DNA from: Actinomadura rubteroloni
GTDB lineage: Bacteria; Actinomycetota; Actinomycetes; Streptosporangiales; Streptosporangiaceae
DNA: 64,000 nt
Assembly: GCF_002911665.1 (NCBI RefSeq)
Contig: NZ_MTBP01000001.1
Span: 1,116,001-1,180,000, forward strand
Direction of reading: 5' to 3'
The notes beneath the pieces were generated by a model, which saw nothing but the letters and a program-made list of their open reading frames with translations, was not told the origin of the DNA and did not search any database. The position numbers and the translations under genes are program-made. Below are positions 8,358 to 16,438 of the stretch, piece after piece (positions within the stretch are counted from its first letter, which is position 1; every line of letters starts with the position of its first letter).

Positions 8358-8921
8358 CTACTTCTGCGGCTGCGGCGAGTCGGTGATGGCCGATTCGAGC
8401 AGGTTGAGCACCCGCTGAAGACCGGCGGGCATGTCGTCCTGGACGGCCTCGACGTGGACCCCGAGCGTCGCCGACCGGTTCGTCGTGTCGTCCTGGGCGC
8501 TCTTGGACTCGTACGTCGCCTTGAACGACGCCGAGACGCCCCAGAAACCGCCGCTCGCCCCCGCATCCGCCGCCGCGTCGGTGTCCTGCTGCTCGACGGT
8601 CGTGGACTCGATCTTCACCTCGAAGTCGAGCTGCGTCCGCTTCAACTGGAGATACGGAATGGGCACCATCGTGAGGAGCGGAACGCTGAGTTCCACGTCC
8701 TGGCCGACGGCCCCCGCGCCGTCACTCGACGGCCTCTTGAAAGAGAAGTCGACCGTACGAGCGGTGCTCCGGCCGTCCTCGCCGGATTGCAGGCCCACGC
8801 TCTGGATGAAGTCGGCGGTCGAACTGCCCGCCATCGCCCCGGCCTTGACCACGCTCTGCAGTGGTGCGCCGATGAGCTGCTCGAAAGGAAGGGCCAGCTC
8901 ACGCCCGAGATCGACCGCCAT
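8358..8921 (-). CDS. DUF2589 domain protein (first gene of module)
   Basis: 187 residues, ATG 8921 with GGAGG close upstream (cgggaggaggtaatgcATG). The N-terminal segment LPFEQLIGAPLQSVVKAGAM is the typical DUF2589 opening, followed by STADFIQSVGL and the strands VELSVPLLTMVPIPYLQLKR and LDFEVKIEST. An Asp/Ala/Gly-rich loop (residues ~115-127) precedes the C-terminal region with KATYESKSAQDD and a final helix (LQRVLNLLESAITDS). First gene of a three-gene operon on -. The fold suggests a beta-rich scaffold; function unknown. No transport signal or enzyme motif is visible. Confidence 0.75.
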   Translation of the reverse strand: MAVDLGRELALPFEQLIGAPLQSVVKAGAMAGSSTADFIQSVGLQSGEDGRSTARTVDFSFKRPSSDGAGAVGQDVELSVPLLTMVPIPYLQLKRTQLDFEVKIESTTVEQQDTDAAADAGASGGFWGVSASFKATYESKSAQDDTTNRSATLGVHVEAVQDDMPAGLQRVLNLLESAITDSPQPQK

Positions 8922-9164
8922 GCATTACCTCCTCCCGCACCGCCTCGACCGACGGTAACAAGGGGCGGGCAGGCACCCGGCCAAGCCGTCCGCAAGCGCT
9001 CCCATCGGAACGCCCAATTCCGCGAACCCCGCCAACGAGCCCGCCGCGAACCCCGCGCGGCGCAAACCCCGCGCCGCGGCAATCGAGCGCGACGGAAATC
9101 CCGGTGCGCAAGCCCTGCGCGGCGGCAACCGAGCGCGGCGGTCCCGCCGTCGGCGCGTGGGCCG
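8922..9164. promoter_or_regulatory. Intergenic region with purD terminator hairpin
   Basis: Contains a hairpin at 9056-9078 (CGCGGCGC / GCGCCGCG, loop aaacccc), a plausible terminator for purD on -. The rest should hold the promoter of the DUF2589 operon. Short imperfect repeats of gcgaaccccgc are present. No gene seen. Confidence 0.5.
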
Positions 9165-10421
9165 TCAGGCGAGCGCGGCGCCGTCGGCCTGGGCGGCGAT
9201 GTCGGTGCGGTAGTGGCCGCCGCGCATCTTCAGCTTTGCGAGCGCCGCGTAGGCCGCCGCCCGAGCTTCCGCCACGTCCGCGCCCGTGCCGACCACGTTG
9301 AGGACGCGTCCGCCGTTGGCGACCAGCAGGCCTTCGCCGTCCAGCGCGGTGCCCGCGTGCAGCACGTACGCGCCCGCCACGGCGTCCGCCTCGGCGACGC
9401 CCGCGATGACGTCGCCCTTCACCGGCGCGGCCGGGTAGTCCTCCGCCGCGACGACGACCGTCACGGCGGCGCCCGGCGTCCACTCCAGCGCCGCCGACGG
9501 GTCGAGGACGCCGAGCGCGCACGCCTGGAGCAGCCCGCCGAGCGGGGTCGCGAGCCGGTCCAGGACGACCTGCGTCTCCGGGTCCCCGAACCGCGCGTTG
9601 AACTCCACGACCCGCACCCCGGCCGACGTCAGCGCGAGCCCCGCGTAGAGCACCCCGACGTACGGCGTGCCCCGGGAGCGCAACTCGTCCAGCGTGGGCC
9701 GGACGACCGTCGCCATCACCTCGTCCACCAGGCCCGCGGGCGCCCACGGCAGCGGCGTGTAGGCGCCCATGCCGCCGGTGTTCGGCCCTTCGTCGCCGTC
9801 CAGCGCTCGCTTGAAGTCCTGCGCGGGCAGCAGCGGGACGGCGCTGACGCCGTCGCACAGCGCGAACAGCGACACCTCGGGCCCGTCCAGATACGCCTCG
9901 ACGACGACGCGGTCGCAGGCGGCGGCGTGCGCGAGCGCGGCGGCGCGGTCGGACGTCACGACGACGCCCTTGCCCGCCGCGAGCCCGTCGTCCTTCACCA
10001 CGTAGGGCGGGCCGTAGGCGTCGAGCGCGGCCTCGACGTCGACCATCGAGTCGCAGACCTGCGCGTCGGCGGTCGGCACCCCGGCGGCGCGCATCACGTC
10101 CTTGGCGAACGCCTTGGAGCCCTCGATCCGCGCGGCCTCGGCGTCCGGGCCGAAGCAGGCGATCCCGGCGGCGCGCAGCGCGTCCCCGACGCCCGCGACG
10201 AGCACCGCCTCGGGGCCGACGACGACGAGGTCGACGCCGAGCCGTCCGGCCAGCTCGACCACGGCGGCCGGGTCGGTCGGGTCGATCTGGTGGTTGGTCG
10301 CGACGGCGGCCGTCCCCGGGTTGCCGGGCCCGCAGTGCAGGTCGGTGACGGCGGGGTCGCGGCGCAGGGCGCGGGCGAGCGCGTGCTCGCGGCCACCCGG
10401 TCCAAGGACGAGTACTCGCAC
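9165..10421 (-). CDS. purD: Phosphoribosylamine-glycine ligase
   Basis: Joins phosphoribosylamine and glycine using ATP to give GAR, the second step of purine synthesis. 418 residues, normal length. [14 protein letters not shown] and CGPGNPGT form the N-terminal domain; the ATP-grasp region follows with [16 protein letters not shown] and the metal-binding [16 protein letters not shown] signature; [15 protein letters not shown] is highly conserved in PurD. I chose GTG 10421 ([10 protein letters not shown]). There is no ribosome-binding site, but TAAGCT ends eight bases upstream, consistent with a leaderless transcript. Confidence 0.93.
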   Translation of the reverse strand: MRVLVLGPGGREHALARALRRDPAVTDLHCGPGNPGTAAVATNHQIDPTDPAAVVELAGRLGVDLVVVGPEAVLVAGVGDALRAAGIACFGPDAEAARIEGSKAFAKDVMRAAGVPTADAQVCDSMVDVEAALDAYGPPYVVKDDGLAAGKGVVVTSDRAAALAHAAACDRVVVEAYLDGPEVSLFALCDGVSAVPLLPAQDFKRALDGDEGPNTGGMGAYTPLPWAPAGLVDEVMATVVRPTLDELRSRGTPYVGVLYAGLALTSAGVRVVEFNARFGDPETQVVLDRLATPLGGLLQACALGVLDPSAALEWTPGAAVTVVVAAEDYPAAPVKGDVIAGVAEADAVAGAYVLHAGTALDGEGLLVANGGRVLNVVGTGADVAEARAAAYAALAKLKMRGGHYRTDIAAQADGAALA

Positions 10422-10429
10422 GATCGGGG

Positions 10430-10435
10430 AGCTTA
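10430..10435 (-). promoter_or_regulatory. Candidate -10 box for leaderless purD
   Basis: TAAGCT read on the - strand ends eight bases before the purD GTG. With no Shine-Dalgarno present, transcription probably begins at or next to the start codon. Confidence 0.4.
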
Positions 10436-10559
10436 CCGACTGCCCGCGCGGCCCCACGCCGCCGGGTTTCACGCGTGCGCGCGGTCGCCGTCCCGGACGG
10501 GCCGGTGTACGACACGGGACGCCCGGATGAGGTCGGAGGCAACTTCCGCGTTGTCAACT

Positions 10560-10603
10560 GCGTCTCATATGTCGGCTGGTAGTCTTCAAAAGTCTTGAGA
10601 CGC
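10560..10603 (+). promoter_or_regulatory. Inverted repeat in corA leader region
   Basis: GCGTCTC (10560-10566) and GAGACGC (10597-10603) are perfect complements around a 30-base AT-richer spacer that also contains TAGTCT, a possible -10. It could be a regulator site or a 5' UTR stem upstream of the leader ORF. Confidence 0.35.
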
Positions 10604-10630
10604 TCGACGGTGGTGAAGGAGGTGGTCGGG

Positions 10631-10750
10631 ATGAGTCCTGGTGATACGTGCAGTTCGCCGGAGAACCCTCACAGTCCGAGCGGGACTGTCCGACCGACCG
10701 CCGTCCCACGGCGTCCGGACGCACTCCCTCACGCGCGCTCCCCGCACTGA
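10631..10750 (+). CDS. Candidate proline-rich leader peptide upstream of corA
   Basis: ATG 10631 follows an excellent Shine-Dalgarno, AAGGAGGT with seven bases spacing. The 39-residue product (MSPGDTCSSPENPHSPSG...ARSPH) has nine prolines and no hydrophobic stretch. The coding region is overlapped by two hairpins: 10671-10689 (ACAGTCC/GGACTGT) and 10688-10720 (outer GTCCG/CGGAC, inner CGCCGT/ACGGCG). They share bases 10688-10689, so the full stems exclude one another. corA starts 50 bases after the stop. Enterobacterial Mg2+ transporter genes use proline-codon-rich leader peptides (mgtL) to sense Mg2+ and proline; a similar attenuator is the natural hypothesis here. Not proven. Confidence 0.5.
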   Translation: MSPGDTCSSPENPHSPSGTVRPTAVPRRPDALPHARSPH

Positions 10751-10800
10751 CCGGGCCGGGCGCGCGCAGGCGCGTGCGACCGGGCGGTTAGGAGCACCTC

Positions 10801-11901
10801 ATGGCCATGACGCGTGTACGTCCCGGGCGTCCGACGATGGCGCTGTTCAAGCCGCGCAGCAGGCCCGAGCGGCTGACCCGCGCCGCCGTCCGCGACACCG
10901 CGGTGATCGACTGGGCCGCCTACATCGACGGGCACCGCGTCTGCACGGACTCGGTCGCCGACGCCGTCCGGCTCATCCGCGACGGCCGCCTCGACGCCGG
11001 TGACGAGGAGAGCGCCGGGTTCGTCTGGGTCGGGCTGCACGAGCCGTCCGCCGCCGAGCTGACCGAGCTGGCCGAGGTGTTCGGCCTGCACCCGCTCGCC
11101 GTCGAGGACGCCATCAACGCCCACCAGCGGCCGAAACTGGAACGCTACGACGACACGCACTTCTTCGTGATGAAGACCGTCGGTTACGTCCGGCGTCCGC
11201 CCGAGGAGGCGGAGGTCGTGGAGACCGGCGAGCTGATGGTGTTCTGCGGCGCGGACTTCGTGGTGACCGTCCGGCACGGCGCGCACGGGGAGCTGGCGAC
11301 CGTCCGGGCGCGGCTGGAGGAGCGGCCGGAGCGCCTCGCGCTCGGCCCCGCCGCCGTGCTGCACGCCGTCGCCGACCGCGTGGTGGACGGGTACGTGAAC
11401 GTCGCCGAGGCCCTCCAGGAGGACATCGACGAGGTCGAGGAGACGGTGTTCTCGCCCGAGCGCACCGACGAGGCCCGCCGCATCTACCGGCTGAAGCGCG
11501 AGGTCATCCAGCTCAAGCGCGCCGTCGGGCCGCTCGCGGGGCCGCTGCGCAACCTGACCGGGCGGCGGTTCGTCCCCGACGACATCAAGGAGTACCTGCG
11601 CGACGTCGAGGACCACCTGACCCGCGTCCGGGAGCTGGTGGAGTCCTACGACGAGCTGCTGAACCCGATCCTCCAGGCGCACATGACGCAGGTGACGGTC
11701 GCCGACAACCAGGACATGCGGAAGATCTCGGCGTGGGGCGCGATCTTCATGGTCCCGACGGCCATCGCCGGGATGTACGGCATGAACTTCGACCACATGC
11801 CGGAGCTGCACTGGCGGTACGGCTATCCGATGATCGTCGGCGTCATCGCGACCATCTGCCTGACGCTCTACCGGGGTTTCCGCCGCAACGGGTGGCTCTG
11901 A
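10801..11901 (+). CDS. corA: CorA-family magnesium/cobalt transporter
   Basis: 366 residues, ATG 10801 with AGGAG six bases upstream. CorA proteins form a pentameric inner-membrane channel for Mg2+ (also Co2+, Ni2+). The cytoplasmic funnel domain fills residues ~30-290, with long helices (VNVAEALQEDIDEVEETVF, YRLKREVIQLKRAVGPLAG, VEDHLTRVRELVESYDELL). Two membrane helices close the protein; the first ends in the selectivity motif GMN within GMYGMNFDHMPEL (residues ~324-328), and the second runs to a basic tail (YRGFRRNGWL). The upstream leader with a proline-rich ORF suggests control of expression at the RNA level. Confidence 0.93.
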   Translation: MAMTRVRPGRPTMALFKPRSRPERLTRAAVRDTAVIDWAAYIDGHRVCTDSVADAVRLIRDGRLDAGDEESAGFVWVGLHEPSAAELTELAEVFGLHPLAVEDAINAHQRPKLERYDDTHFFVMKTVGYVRRPPEEAEVVETGELMVFCGADFVVTVRHGAHGELATVRARLEERPERLALGPAAVLHAVADRVVDGYVNVAEALQEDIDEVEETVFSPERTDEARRIYRLKREVIQLKRAVGPLAGPLRNLTGRRFVPDDIKEYLRDVEDHLTRVRELVESYDELLNPILQAHMTQVTVADNQDMRKISAWGAIFMVPTAIAGMYGMNFDHMPELHWRYGYPMIVGVIATICLTLYRGFRRNGWL

Positions 11902-11925
11902 CCGCGCCGCACGCCCGCGACCGCC

Positions 11926-11931
11926 TACGAT
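11926..11931 (+). promoter_or_regulatory. Candidate -10 box for leaderless ABC-F gene
   Basis: TACGAT ends seven bases before ATG 11939, and no Shine-Dalgarno exists, which fits a leaderless mRNA starting at the A of ATG. Confidence 0.45.
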
Positions 11932-11938
11932 CGGGCTG

Positions 11939-13576
11939 ATGTCCGGGACGCTCGTAGTCAAGAATCTCGCCGCGGGTCATGGCGACCGCGCACTGTTCAG
12001 CGGTCTCGACCTGGTGGTGGCGCCGGGGGACGTGATCGGGCTCGTCGGGGCCAACGGCGCCGGCAAGTCCACGTTGCTGCGGATCCTCGCGGGGCTCACG
12101 CCGCCGGAGGACGGCGAGGTGCGCCTGTCGCCGCCGTCGGCCGTCGTGGGGCACCTGCCGCAGGAGGCGCAGCGGCGCGACGGCGAGACCGTCCGGGCGT
12201 TCCTGGCCCGCCGGACGGGCGTCGCCGCGGCTCAGGAGGCGATGGACGCCGCCACCCAGGGCCTGGTGGACGACGCGCCCGGCGCCGGTGACGCCTACGC
12301 CGAGAGCCTGGAGCGCTGGCTCGACCTCGGCGGCGCGGACCTGGACGAGCGCGCCGAGAGCGTCGCCGCCTCGCTCGGGCTGGCCGTCGACCTCGCCACC
12401 CCGATGACCGCGCTGTCGGGCGGGCAGGCGGCGCGGGCGGGGCTGGCGTCGCTGCTGCTGTCGCGGCACGACGTGTTCCTGCTGGACGAGCCCACCAACG
12501 ACCTCGACCTCGACGGCCTCGCGCGGCTGGAGGAGTTCGTCCAGAGCCTGCGCGCGGGCGTGGTCGTCGTCAGCCACGACCGCGAGTTCCTCACCCGAAC
12601 GGCCACCAAGATCCTCGAACTGGACCTGGCGCAGCAGCAGATCACGCTGTTCGGCGGCGGTTACGCGTCCTACCTGGAGGAACGCGCGGTCGCGCGGCGG
12701 CACGCCCGCGAGAACTACGAGGAGTACGCCGACCGCCGCGCCGCGCTGGAGGACCGGGCGCGCACGCAGCGGGCGTGGATGGACAAGGGCGTCCGCAACG
12801 CGCGCCGCAAGAGCACCGACAACGACAAGATCGGCAAGAAGTTCCGCGCCGAGGCGTCGGAGAAGCAGGCCGCGAAGGTCCGGCAGTCCGAGCGGATGAT
12901 CGAGCGGATGGAGACGGTCGAGGAACCGCGCAAGGAGTGGGAGCTGCGGATGCAGATCGCCGCCGCGCCCCGCTCGGGCGCGGTCGTCGCGACGCTGCGG
13001 GACGCCGTGGTGAAGCGCGGCGCGTTCACGTTCGGCCCGGCGACGCTCCAGATCGACTGGGCGGACCGCGTGGCGATCACCGGCGCGAACGGGTCGGGGA
13101 AGTCGACGCTGCTCGGCGCGCTGCTCGGCCGCGTCCCGCTGGACGCGGGGTCGGCGGCGCTCGGCCCCGGCGTCGTCGTCGGCGAGATCGACCAGGCCCG
13201 CGCGCTGTTCCACGGCGGCGAGGGCCTGCTGGACGCGTTCCGCGCCGCCGTCCCGGAGACCTCGCCCGCCGACGTCCGGACGCTGCTCGCCAAGTTCGGC
13301 CTGCGCGCCGACCACGTGACGCGTCCGGCCGCGAGCCTGTCGCCCGGCGAGCGGACGCGCGCGGCCCTCGCGCTGCTCCAGGGACGCGGCGTGAACCTGC
13401 TCGTCCTGGACGAGCCGACCAACCACCTCGACCTGCCCGCGATCGAGCAGTTGGAGTCCGCGCTCGACTCCTACACCGGCACGCTGCTGCTGGTGACGCA
13501 CGACCGCCGGATGCTCGACGCCGTGCGGACGACGCGCCGCATCGAGATGGCCGCCGGGACGCCCGCCGAACGCTGA
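11939..13576 (+). CDS. ABC-F family ATPase (ribosome-associated)
   Basis: 545 residues with two ABC ATPase domains and no membrane segments. Domain 1: Walker A GANGAGKST near residue 40, signature LSGGQ near 160, Walker B VFLLDEPTNDLDLDGL. Domain 2: Walker A GANGSGKST near residue 382, signature LSPGERTRAAL, Walker B LLVLDEPTNHLDLPAI. The interdomain linker is a long charged helix (KSTDNDKIGKKFRAEASEK), the P-site tRNA interaction motif region of ABC-F proteins. ABC-F proteins bind the ribosomal E site and assist translation or displace antibiotics. Whether this one is a housekeeping factor or a resistance determinant cannot be told. The short insertions favour the actinobacterial housekeeping type. 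Confidence 0.88.
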   Translation: MSGTLVVKNLAAGHGDRALFSGLDLVVAPGDVIGLVGANGAGKSTLLRILAGLTPPEDGEVRLSPPSAVVGHLPQEAQRRDGETVRAFLARRTGVAAAQEAMDAATQGLVDDAPGAGDAYAESLERWLDLGGADLDERAESVAASLGLAVDLATPMTALSGGQAARAGLASLLLSRHDVFLLDEPTNDLDLDGLARLEEFVQSLRAGVVVVSHDREFLTRTATKILELDLAQQQITLFGGGYASYLEERAVARRHARENYEEYADRRAALEDRARTQRAWMDKGVRNARRKSTDNDKIGKKFRAEASEKQAAKVRQSERMIERMETVEEPRKEWELRMQIAAAPRSGAVVATLRDAVVKRGAFTFGPATLQIDWADRVAITGANGSGKSTLLGALLGRVPLDAGSAALGPGVVVGEIDQARALFHGGEGLLDAFRAAVPETSPADVRTLLAKFGLRADHVTRPAASLSPGERTRAALALLQGRGVNLLVLDEPTNHLDLPAIEQLESALDSYTGTLLLVTHDRRMLDAVRTTRRIEMAAGTPAER

Positions 13577-13577
13577 C

Positions 13578-14189
13578 CTACGTCGCGAACGTCGCGATGT
13601 AGGCGAGCGCGCCGTCCAGCGCGGTCCGCAGCGGGTGGGACGTGCGCCGCACCTGCGTGAGCAGCAGCCCGCCCTGGAGCGCCGCGAGCAGGACGGTCGC
13701 GAGATCGTGCGGGTCGGCGTCGGCCCGCAGCTTGCCGCGTCCCCGCAACCGGACCAGGCCGACGCGGATCGGCTCCTCCCAGCGCTCGAACGAGGCGGCC
13801 AGCGCGGTGCGCGTCTCCGGGCAGGACTCGGCCAGCTCGCTGGCGAGCGACCCGACCTCGCAGCCGCCGGCGCAGCCGCGCCCGTCCTGGATCGCGACGA
13901 CGGAGTCGGACCACGCGCGCAGCCCCTCGAAGCTGTCCAGCGCCTCCAGCAGCGGGCGCTGGTGGACGAGCGCCTGCTCGGTCCGGTACTCGATCACCGC
14001 GCGGACGAGCCCCTGCTTGTCCTTGAAGTAGTGGTAGATCTGCGACGCGCTGACCCCGGCGGCCTGCTGGATGTCGGGGATGCTCGTCCCCGCGACGCCC
14101 TTGCGGAACATCAGCTCGGCGGCCGTCTCGACGATGCGCTCGCGCGTGCGGCGCCCGGGTGCGGTCAGGCGTGGCTCGGCGGCGCTCAT
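13578..14189 (-). CDS. TetR-family transcriptional repressor
   Basis: 203 residues, ATG 14189. The N-terminal TetR_N domain is clear: RERIVETAAELMFRKGVAGT, then the recognition helix in IPDIQQAAGVSASQIYHYFKDKQGL. The C-terminal ligand-binding domain holds a Cys-Gly-rich turn (GRGCAGGCEVG) as in LmrA/YxaF-type TetR proteins. It is divergent from the SDR gene at 14278, with two similar palindromes in the 88-base gap, so it very likely represses that gene and itself. The inducer is unknown. It is convergent with the ABC-F gene (stops one base apart). Confidence 0.9.
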   Translation of the reverse strand: MSAAEPRLTAPGRRTRERIVETAAELMFRKGVAGTSIPDIQQAAGVSASQIYHYFKDKQGLVRAVIEYRTEQALVHQRPLLEALDSFEGLRAWSDSVVAIQDGRGCAGGCEVGSLASELAESCPETRTALAASFERWEEPIRVGLVRLRGRGKLRADADPHDLATVLLAALQGGLLLTQVRRTSHPLRTALDGALAYIATFAT

Positions 14190-14205
14190 GCGCTCATCCT
14201 ACCCG

Positions 14206-14227
14206 GATTGGAATTGACATTCCAATC
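14206..14227. promoter_or_regulatory. Operator 1 for the TetR repressor
   Basis: Perfect palindrome GATTGGAAT-tgac-ATTCCAATC between the divergent genes, 17 bases from the repressor start. Confidence 0.65.
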
Positions 14228-14242
14228 TTGCCCCTGGTACTC

Positions 14243-14260
14243 CTGGAAAGGTCATTCCAA
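14243..14260. promoter_or_regulatory. Operator 2 for the TetR repressor
   Basis: CTGGAAAGGTCATTCCAA matches the core of operator 1 (TTGGAATTGACATTCCAA) at 14 of 18 positions and keeps TGGAA/TTCCA arms. Centres of the two copies are 35 bp apart. It ends 17 bases before the SDR start. Confidence 0.55.
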
Positions 14261-14277
14261 CTACTGGGGAGTCACTC

Positions 14278-15027
14278 GTGTCCTCTTCGCTCACCGGCAA
14301 GACCGCTCTCGTGACCGGCTCCACCAGCGGCATCGGCCGCGCCGTCGCCGACCTCCTCGCCGAGCGCGGCGCGCACGTCATCGTCTCCGGCCGGGACGCC
14401 GGACGCGGCGCGCAGGCGGTCGAGGCCATCCGCGCGGCGGGCGGCAAGGCCGACTTCGTCCAGGCCGACCTGACCTCGGCCGACGGCGCCCGCGCGCTCG
14501 CCCGGGAGGCGTCGGCGATCACCGGCCGGATCGACGTCCTGGTCAACAACGCGGGCATCTTCCCGTTCGCGCCGACCGCCGACACCACCGAGGAGATCCT
14601 CGACACCGTCTACGCCGTCAACGTGAAGGCGCCGTTCCTGCTCGTCGCCGAACTCGCGCCCGCGATGGCCGCGCGGGGCGGCGGCGCGATCGTCAACATC
14701 AGCTCCGTCGTCGCGACCCGGGGCTCCAAGGACGCCGTCGTCTACGCCCTCAGCAAGGCCGCGCTCGACAACCTCTCGCGGTCGTGGACGGCCGAGTTCG
14801 CGGCGTCGGGCGTCCGCGTCAACACCGTGAGCCCCGGCCCGATCGTCACCGAGGGCGCGCGCGACCTCCTCACCGCCAACCGGGACGCGTTCGAGGCGCG
14901 CGTCCCGGCGGGCAGGCTCGGCGAGCCGCGCGAGGTCGCCGCGGCCGTCGCGTTCCTCGCCGCGGACGAGGCCGGGTTCGTCCACGGCGCCAACCTCACC
15001 GCGGACGGCGGCTTCACCGCGGCCTGA
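14278..15027 (+). CDS. SDR-family oxidoreductase, copy 1
   Basis: 249 residues, GTG 14278 with GGGGAG eight bases upstream. Classical short-chain dehydrogenase: cofactor loop TGSTSGIG (residues ~11-18), NNAG, catalytic Ser in VNISSVV, and YALSK (Tyr and Lys of the active site), then PGPIVTEG. The Arg after the second strand (SGRDAGRG) suggests NADP(H) preference. Closest relative in the window is the next gene, a tandem duplicate. It is controlled by the divergent TetR repressor. The substrate cannot be read from sequence; similar TetR-SDR pairs often handle small carbonyl compounds. Confidence 0.9.
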   Translation: MSSSLTGKTALVTGSTSGIGRAVADLLAERGAHVIVSGRDAGRGAQAVEAIRAAGGKADFVQADLTSADGARALAREASAITGRIDVLVNNAGIFPFAPTADTTEEILDTVYAVNVKAPFLLVAELAPAMAARGGGAIVNISSVVATRGSKDAVVYALSKAALDNLSRSWTAEFAASGVRVNTVSPGPIVTEGARDLLTANRDAFEARVPAGRLGEPREVAAAVAFLAADEAGFVHGANLTADGGFTAA

Positions 15028-15035
15028 CCGGAACA

Positions 15036-15096
15036 GGACTGTGTCGGGACCAGCCGTGGCCTTTCACGCTTCGCACTGATATTTCCGACACAGTCC
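15036..15096. repeat. 61-bp inverted-repeat element between the duplicated SDR genes
   Basis: Arms GGACTGTGTCGG (15036-15047) and CCGACACAGTCC (15085-15096) are perfect 12-bp complements around 37 bases. It could be a transcription terminator for copy 1, or a remnant of a small mobile element; there is no T tract and no clear target duplication. Confidence 0.5.
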
Positions 15097-15121
15097 ATCC
15101 CACTTTCCCCCGGGGAGTTCC

Positions 15122-15868
15122 GTGTCCTCTCTCACCGGCAAGACCGCCCTCGTGACCGGTTCCACGAGCGGTATCGGCCGTGCCGTCGCCGAGGTCCTCG
15201 CCGAGCGCGGCGCGCACGTCATCGTCTCCGGCCGCGACGCCGACCGCGGCGCGCGGACGGTCGAGGCGCTGCGCGCCGCCGGCGGCGCGGCCGACTTCGC
15301 GCCCGCCGACCTCGCCGCCCCCGGCGGCCCGGGCTCCCTCGCCCGGGCCGCGCTCGCGATCACCGGGCAGGTCGACATCCTGGTCAACAACGCGGGCATC
15401 TTCCCGTTCCTGCCGGTCGCCGACACCACCGAGGAGGTCTTCGACTCCATCTACGCCGTCAACGTGAAGGCGCCGTTCTTCCTGGTCGCCGAACTCGCGC
15501 CGAAAATGGCCGAGCGCGGCGGCGGCGCGATCGTCAACATCAGCACGGTCGTCTCGCGCCAGGCGGCGAAGGACGTCGTCGCCTACGCGTCCAGCAAGGC
15601 CGCGCTGAACAACCTCACGCAATCCTGGACGGCCGAGTACGCGCCCTCGGGAATCCGCGTGAACACCGTCAGCCCCGGTGCGATCGCCACCGAGGGCACC
15701 CGCGACATGCTCGCCGTCACCGGAGAGGACTTCGCGAAGACCGTCCCGTCCCGGCGCATCGGCACGCCGGGCGACATCGCCGCGGCGGTCGCGTTCCTGG
15801 TCTCGGACGACGCCGATTACGTGCACGGCGCCTACATCGCCGTGGACGGGGGCATCGGCGCGTTCTGA
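15122..15868 (+). CDS. SDR-family oxidoreductase, copy 2 (tandem duplicate)
   Basis: 248 residues, GTG 15122 with GGGGAG six bases upstream. Same motifs as copy 1: TGSTSGIG, NNAG, Ser in VNISTVV, YASSK, PGAIATEG. The two proteins share long identical runs (for example LTGKTALVTGSTSGIGRAVA and YAVNVKAPF), so they arose by tandem duplication; divergence is greatest after residue ~190 and around the catalytic region. Copy 2 may be read from the same promoter or its own. Its stop abuts the convergent HD gene stop with no gap. Confidence 0.9.
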   Translation: MSSLTGKTALVTGSTSGIGRAVAEVLAERGAHVIVSGRDADRGARTVEALRAAGGAADFAPADLAAPGGPGSLARAALAITGQVDILVNNAGIFPFLPVADTTEEVFDSIYAVNVKAPFFLVAELAPKMAERGGGAIVNISTVVSRQAAKDVVAYASSKAALNNLTQSWTAEYAPSGIRVNTVSPGAIATEGTRDMLAVTGEDFAKTVPSRRIGTPGDIAAAVAFLVSDDADYVHGAYIAVDGGIGAF

Positions 15869-16438
15869 TCAGGGTTCCCGGCCGAGCGCACGGGCCAGCC
15901 AGTCCAGGCAGCCGGTGTCCAGCGCGCTTTCCGCGATGCGCTTCGCCGTGTCGGTGGTGAGCTGCGCGAGCGAGGTGTCGATCCACGGCTGCACGTTCTG
16001 ATTGCCCTGGCTCCGGTATTCGACGGCCTGGAGCAGGCATTCGAGTTTGTCGGCGTCCCGGGCGCACACGGCCTCCGGGCTCGCCTTTCCCTCGTACTCG
16101 CCGACGACCCCGCCGAGAAAGGCGGCCAGAACTTCGGGGAGGGCGCGCGCCTGGTCCGCGGTGACCTCCTCGTTGTCCGCCTTCGTCACGTACGGACGCG
16201 ACAGATACGGCAGATCCGTGAGCCGTGTCTCCTGCGTGTCGTGGAAAAGGGCGAGCAGCGCGGCGCGGTCCGGATTCGCGCCCTCCAGGACGGCGAGGAC
16301 GGCGGCGATGACGGCCGTCCGCATGGAATGGTCGGCGATGCTCTCGGGACCGGCGACGCCCGCGACCAGCCAGCCCGTCCGCTTGTAGCGCTTGAGCAGG
16401 CCGATCTCGAACAGGAAATCGGCGAGCGGCCCGCTCAT
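15869..16438 (-). CDS. HD-domain phosphohydrolase (YfbR/HDDC2-like)
   Basis: 189 residues, ATG 16438 overlapping the stop of the upstream SDR gene (ATGA). The metal-binding HD pattern is present: His in ESIADHSMRTA, then ALFHDTQETRLTDLP (HD pair) and a later Asp in ARDADKLECLLQA. Such proteins are usually 5'-deoxynucleotidases or related phosphohydrolases that need divalent metal. Single domain, cytoplasmic. Co-transcribed with a degenerate SDR protein; the reason for that pairing is not evident. Confidence 0.85.
   Translation of the reverse strand: MSGPLADFLFEIGLLKRYKRTGWLVAGVAGPESIADHSMRTAVIAAVLAVLEGANPDRAALLALFHDTQETRLTDLPYLSRPYVTKADNEEVTADQARALPEVLAAFLGGVVGEYEGKASPEAVCARDADKLECLLQAVEYRSQGNQNVQPWIDTSLAQLTTDTAKRIAESALDTGCLDWLARALGREP

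Noticed and set aside
9001..9164. Short gcgaaccccgc repeats as a CRISPR-like or regulatory array
   Set aside because: Units are short, imperfect and irregularly spaced; only the hairpin at 9056-9078 is supported.
10560..10800. Known Mg2+, Mn2+ or cobalamin riboswitch in the corA leader
   Set aside because: The conserved core sequences of those classes were not recognised; a leader-peptide mechanism fits better.
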